In this document: in pieces, positions 6,486 through 9,886 of the stretch | Layout: each line of letters opens with the position of its first letter | Numbering within the stretch: the stretch's first letter is position 1 | DNA from: Akkermansiaceae bacterium UBA4145 | Lineage (GTDB): Bacteria; Verrucomicrobiota; Verrucomicrobiia; Verrucomicrobiales; Akkermansiaceae | DNA length: 9,886 bases | Assembly: GCA_002380675.1 (NCBI GenBank) | Contig: DFWB01000305.1 | Location: 1 to 9,886, forward strand | Direction: 5' to 3' | Program-made: the position numbers and the translations under genes | Notes under the pieces: generated by a model | The model's input: the letters and a program-made list of their open reading frames with translations, nothing else | Database searches by the model: none | Told to the model about the DNA's origin: nothing

Positions 6486-9047
6486 ATGGCGGATCACAAC
6501 CAGACAAGTGACGACGCGTTCAAGGCACCAGAGCCCGCAGAACTTAGCAGGATGCTGCCCTCTTTCAAGGTCACGCAACTTCTTGCCTCTGGGGCAAGCA
6601 GTGCGGTGTATGTGGCCCGCCAGAAGTCCCTTGATCGAAATGTAGCCATCAAGGTCATGCCGGGGAGAGAAGGTCCCTCCCGTAACAGGTTCGAAAAGGA
6701 GGCACGGGCAATGGCTAAGCTTCGTCATCCCAACCTCATTGGAGTGCACGATTTCGGGGAAGCAGACGGCTTCTTGTATCTCGTCATGGATTTTGTCGAT
6801 GGGAAATCCCTCCGGCGTTCAACCCGCGGGGAGGCGATAGATCAGAAGACCGCCCTGAAGCTCATTCTTTCCATCTGCGAGGGACTCGCGCATGCCCACA
6901 AGGCAGGCATTATTCATCAGGCGATCAAGCCGGACAACATCCTGATTGGCTCAAACTTGGAGCCCAGAGTGGGAGACTTTGGGCTTCCTCACCACGGAGA
7001 GGGCGGAGCGGCTTCGGCAGCAGGATTGGATCACATTGCTCTCCAGTATGCTGCCCCTGAAGTCGCAAATAAGCGGGCCCGGGCAGACCGGCGCTCCGAT
7101 GTCTACTCGCTTGGGGTCCTGCTGCATGAACTCCTTACCGGTGAACTTCCTGACGGTAGCTTTACTCCACCATTACGAAGCCGAGAGCAACGATTAGACC
7201 CGCGGTTCGAGAACATTCTCCAGCGAGCAATGCATCCAAGCCCGGGCAAACGGTTCTCGGATGCACGAGCGCTGCAGGAGGGACTGAAACCCCTTCTCAA
7301 GAACCTCGGTCAGGGGAATCTCATGACCCGTGACAGCGAGGTTCCCGAAAGCGGAGAGAGCTCAGCGGAGGCGAAGGAATCCCAGCACCGGGCGGTCCAG
7401 CAAAGCGAAACCCTCGCGGCGATGGCAGCTACCGAATCGCGCCGCTACGACCGCCTCATCACCGTCAAGATTCTGGTTATCGCGGTTCTGGTCATCGCTC
7501 TTCTCTCGGTCTGGTCGGCCTACAATCGAAGAAAGGACGAATCCAACCGGAAGGCAAAGATTGCGGAAAGGCAGAAAAACGCCATGAGCTCGGGCGAAAA
7601 GGAGAATCCCTGGGCCAACCTCCAGAGGGATCCGATCCGCGAAACAAAGGAAGCACCCCGGCCCCAGCAAGCCCGCGAATGGACTCTTTTTGATCTTCAG
7701 GAGCAACTTCTCCGAGGAGATCGCGATCGCTTTCCCGAAGGAGCCTGGGATCTGGCGGACCGAAAGGTCTACTTTGTACGATCTGCAATGAGCTGGAGCG
7801 CAGCCAGCAGATTTGCAGAGTCTCATGGGGCGCACCTCGCGACCCTCCGAAGCGATGAAGAGCGATTGGCGCTTCTCGCCAAACTTCCGAAAGGTAAAAT
7901 CACCTGGTTGGGTGGAGGAATGACGGGATCAAAAAGGTGGGGATGGGTGGACGGCACTTCCTCTCCGCTCAGCACGCCATCCGAGGCAACCGGCCAGTAT
8001 CTCAGCATGAGCGAAAGCGGGACAGTCCGGGCATCTCCCGGCAGGACCAAGTATCCCTTTTTCCTCCAATGGCACCTCGACGGGAAGAATCCCGGTTCTC
8101 TGGACGCGCAATTACGACGCTTCAACCTCTCCATCGACCAGCGAATTCCGGCATTCCCACCGGGAACTGTTACGAATGGAGACCGCCATTACCTCGTCCT
8201 TGAACGCACCCTGGGGTGGGAAAAGGCTCGGATATTCGCAGAGGAGGCAAATGGGCACCTTGCCGTAATCGGAAATCAGGAAGAGCAGGACTACCTCGAG
8301 CGAGTCATCGCTACCTGCCTCCCGGAGAACTCAGCAGCATGGCTCGGAGGCTCTTACTCCAGAGGGGCCTGGCGATGGGTTACCAATGAGGCCTGGTCGT
8401 TTACCTCCTGGCTAGCTACCGAACAGGATTTCGATCCTGCATCGACTGCGCTCTGCTTTACATCTGGTGAGCCGTCAGGATGGGCCAATTGTGATCCCGA
8501 ATCGGAACTTGCAGCACTGATTATTGAATGGAGTCGGGACCAGTTCTCCGAGCAGTCCACTGCTACCGGAGACCTGAGATCGTGGACCACGCTCCGCAAT
8601 CAGTGCTCAGTAAAACTTATGACGATACGGGAAAAGTTTCTTCAGCTCTTGAAGGCGAATGGAGCATCCATGTCGACAGCCCTCGACAAGTGGCACACCG
8701 GCCTCCCCCTGCAGAATCGTGGCCGCTACACCCTCTCCTTCCAGCAAGCCAAGGGCAGGATTGCGAAGGACGGACGCATCACCGAGGAGGGCCGCCTGCC
8801 AGCCCTTCCCGCCGAGATCGCCTCCGTTTGTAATGCCTGCCTCCGGGAGCAGGGTAGCCTTGATCAGGAATACGCGAACGTCATGGAGAGCACTCGGAAA
8901 ACCTACATCCAGCAATTGGGCATGAGGCTGAGCGAGGCAAGGGACAGGCGTCAATTTTCCGAAGTGAGCGCGATAGAGGCTGAGCTGGAATCGGTAATGA
9001 CCGTTCAGACCTTTGTCTCACACTTCAATGTCAGTGGAGATGACTGA
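6486..9047 (+). CDS. Transmembrane pseudokinase-like protein with two C-type-lectin-like domains (HQA motif)
   Basis: 853 residues. The kinase fold spans about 30-272. Lys56 (VAIK), helix-C Glu72 (FEKEARAMAKL), Asn151, DFG at 164-166, APE and SDVYSLGV are kept. HRD, however, reads HQA (144-146), so the catalytic-base Asp is Ala, and the glycine loop is degenerate (ASGASSAV: first and third Gly replaced). This predicts loss of phosphotransfer while the fold is retained. One membrane helix lies at about 328-346. The ectodomain carries two C-type-lectin-like domains. The first (about 427-530) has WSAASRFAESHGAHLATL, ITWLGG and GWVDG and no Cys. The second (about 568-682) has WEKARIFAEEANGHLAVI, AAWLGG, WRWV, Cys657, Cys669 and closing IIEW. 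A helical module follows (about 697-845). Bacterial domains of this lectin-like fold bind diverse proteins or glycans; the ligand is unknown. The kinase domain is close to that of the upstream kinase-like gene (shared preamble LP-F--QL, EARAMAKL-HPNLIGV-DFGE). Confidence 0.94.
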   Translation: MADHNQTSDDAFKAPEPAELSRMLPSFKVTQLLASGASSAVYVARQKSLDRNVAIKVMPGREGPSRNRFEKEARAMAKLRHPNLIGVHDFGEADGFLYLVMDFVDGKSLRRSTRGEAIDQKTALKLILSICEGLAHAHKAGIIHQAIKPDNILIGSNLEPRVGDFGLPHHGEGGAASAAGLDHIALQYAAPEVANKRARADRRSDVYSLGVLLHELLTGELPDGSFTPPLRSREQRLDPRFENILQRAMHPSPGKRFSDARALQEGLKPLLKNLGQGNLMTRDSEVPESGESSAEAKESQHRAVQQSETLAAMAATESRRYDRLITVKILVIAVLVIALLSVWSAYNRRKDESNRKAKIAERQKNAMSSGEKENPWANLQRDPIRETKEAPRPQQAREWTLFDLQEQLLRGDRDRFPEGAWDLADRKVYFVRSAMSWSAASRFAESHGAHLATLRSDEERLALLAKLPKGKITWLGGGMTGSKRWGWVDGTSSPLSTPSEATGQYLSMSESGTVRASPGRTKYPFFLQWHLDGKNPGSLDAQLRRFNLSIDQRIPAFPPGTVTNGDRHYLVLERTLGWEKARIFAEEANGHLAVIGNQEEQDYLERVIATCLPENSAAWLGGSYSRGAWRWVTNEAWSFTSWLATEQDFDPASTALCFTSGEPSGWANCDPESELAALIIEWSRDQFSEQSTATGDLRSWTTLRNQCSVKLMTIREKFLQLLKANGASMSTALDKWHTGLPLQNRGRYTLSFQQAKGRIAKDGRITEEGRLPALPAEIASVCNACLREQGSLDQEYANVMESTRKTYIQQLGMRLSEARDRRQFSEVSAIEAELESVMTVQTFVSHFNVSGDD

Positions 9048-9057
9048 GAGGAGAATT

Positions 9058-9095
9058 TGTTAAGTTGGTGTAAAAGAAGTTCTAAATACCTTACT
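9058..9095 (+). promoter_or_regulatory. Predicted promoter and operator of the YHYH gene (second copy of the 19-base box)
   Basis: Bases 9058-9076 are TGTTAAGTTGGTGTAAAAG, identical to the box before the response-regulator gene and in the same orientation relative to its gene. In the 20 bases that follow, 12 positions also match the other copy, including GTTC-N-AAA. The aligned -10 candidate is CTTACT (9090-9095), so the box again covers the -35 position. The box ends 37 bases before ATG 9114, against 45 bases at the regulator gene. Confidence 0.55.
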
Positions 9096-9113
9096 GAACG
9101 GTCAGAATTTCCC

Positions 9114-9886
9114 ATGCACCATCCAGCCCGAGGGGTTACTCTTCTCCTTCATCTCTTCCTGCTCCTATTGAGCTTACCCTCTCTCCACTGCAGTGCAGAG
9201 CCCCAGCTCACCTCCTGGTATACCTCGCAAAGCGGTAAATACGCCCGTATTTTCACCAGTAAGGAAAACGAGATCGCAAGTCTCACATCAACAACTTGGA
9301 GCCGCGGACGAGGGAACCAGTCCTCCCCAGCCTACGCAGGCGTTCATGAGATTCACCATGACGCCAGCTGGGTCTATATCAGAACGAGCGGACTAGGCTT
9401 TCACGTAATGGGACCTTGGTATCTAAACGAGGCAAAGACTCGAAACTTTCCTAACTTTCCCAGCAATACAGCCACCACTTACCGGATTCCCCGCAACCCG
9501 ACGGCCTTTAATGGCACCGTCACAACAGGCTTTGGGGCAATTGGATACTTTGTAGACGGAATCGCCCTTTTTGATGCTACCGACACTTTTTCCTATATCA
9601 ATGGTAGTGCGAGTGACGGTAGCCCTCAGGGAGGAGGCCGGGGAGATGGGATCTGGAATCGAGATGCATACGTCAACGAGGGGGTGACCTTCGACTCGGC
9701 TAATGCGCACCAGGCAGGAAATTTGCATCATTATCATGCGAATGCTCCCGCAATCCGCCATCTGCTGAACGACAGTGTCGACTACAATGCTGAAACGAAC
9801 CGCTATACTGAAAACTTCAATGGCAGACACTCTCCCATCCTCGGCTGGGTTTCTGATGGCCACCCCATCTATGGGCCCTACGGCTT
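9114..9886 (+). CDS. Exported YHYH-domain protein (3' end beyond window)
   Basis: The frame is open from ATG 9114 to the window end (257 codons). Residues 1-28 form a long, Leu-rich Sec signal peptide, with cleavage likely near CSA before EPQ; Cys26 lies in a poor lipobox (SLHC), so a lipoprotein is less likely. The mature part matches the YHYH protein family: LHHYHANAPA with the His-Tyr-His core at 206-208, and further on LGWVSDGHPIYGPYG (243-257). The family is named for this motif, whose histidines may bind metal; its biochemical role is not established as far as I know. The region before it (about 30-180) is beta-rich, with a Gly-rich loop at 173-179. No good ribosome binding site is visible. 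The 19-base box directly upstream suggests control by the two-component system at the other end of the window. Confidence 0.92.
   Translation, partial: MHHPARGVTLLLHLFLLLLSLPSLHCSAEPQLTSWYTSQSGKYARIFTSKENEIASLTSTTWSRGRGNQSSPAYAGVHEIHHDASWVYIRTSGLGFHVMGPWYLNEAKTRNFPNFPSNTATTYRIPRNPTAFNGTVTTGFGAIGYFVDGIALFDATDTFSYINGSASDGSPQGGGRGDGIWNRDAYVNEGVTFDSANAHQAGNLHHYHANAPAIRHLLNDSVDYNAETNRYTENFNGRHSPILGWVSDGHPIYGPYG

Noticed and set aside
6288..6749. Open frame of 153 codons on the minus strand across the terminator and the start of the second kinase-like gene
   Set aside because: It overlaps the terminator stem and the coding start of a clearly real gene on the other strand, and has low-complexity, unrecognisable sequence.
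2491..9047. The two kinase-like genes as a simple recent tandem duplication
   Set aside because: Only the kinase domains are alike; the ectodomains differ and the kinase sequences have diverged strongly, so a recent duplication is not supported.
9423..9863. Open frame of 146 codons on the minus strand opposite the YHYH gene
   Set aside because: It is antisense to a gene with a signal peptide and diagnostic YHYH motifs; no domain or ribosome binding site supports it.

Overview
The window looks like chromosomal DNA of a moderately GC-rich member of the Planctomycetota-Verrucomicrobiota-Chlamydiota group, most likely Verrucomicrobiota. This is inferred from the mix of families: membrane-anchored Hanks-type serine/threonine kinases with large C-terminal ectodomains, a secreted DUF1080 (3-keto-disaccharide hydrolase type) protein, a YHYH-domain exported protein, and helical and beta modules that I associate with that group. 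No rRNA, tRNA, CRISPR, IS element or phage gene was seen.

Left part (1-2327, minus strand): a CpxRA/OmpR-type two-component system. The response regulator comes first (2327 to 1602) and the membrane histidine kinase follows after 51 bases (1550 to beyond base 1, lacking only its last residues). A 163-base divergent region (2328-2490) separates it from the plus-strand genes.

Centre and right (2491-9047, plus strand): a membrane kinase-like protein of 1011 residues, a small secreted DUF1080 protein closed by a strong intrinsic terminator, and a second membrane kinase-like protein of 853 residues with two C-type-lectin-like domains. The kinase domains are clearly related, and each lacks a different catalytic residue. 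The first keeps HRD but has NFG instead of DFG. The second keeps DFG but has HQA instead of HRD, plus a degenerate glycine loop. Both are therefore candidate pseudokinases with complementary defects, joined through one membrane helix to different ectodomains that share a helical module.

Right edge (9114-9886): the start of an exported YHYH-domain protein, running off the window.

The clearest link between the parts is a 19-base sequence, TGTTAAGTTGGTGTAAAAG. It occurs exactly twice, once in front of the response-regulator gene and once in front of the YHYH gene, each time reading towards the gene and at a similar distance from its start. It contains a GTTAA-N6-GTAAA direct repeat resembling a CpxR box. 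The simplest reading is that the two-component system controls itself and the YHYH gene, and possibly the divergent kinase-like gene. The window may thus hold one envelope-sensing locus: a conventional two-component sensor, two transmembrane pseudokinase receptors, and secreted proteins that bind or process carbohydrate or metal. The functional link is inference; the motifs and the repeat are directly visible.
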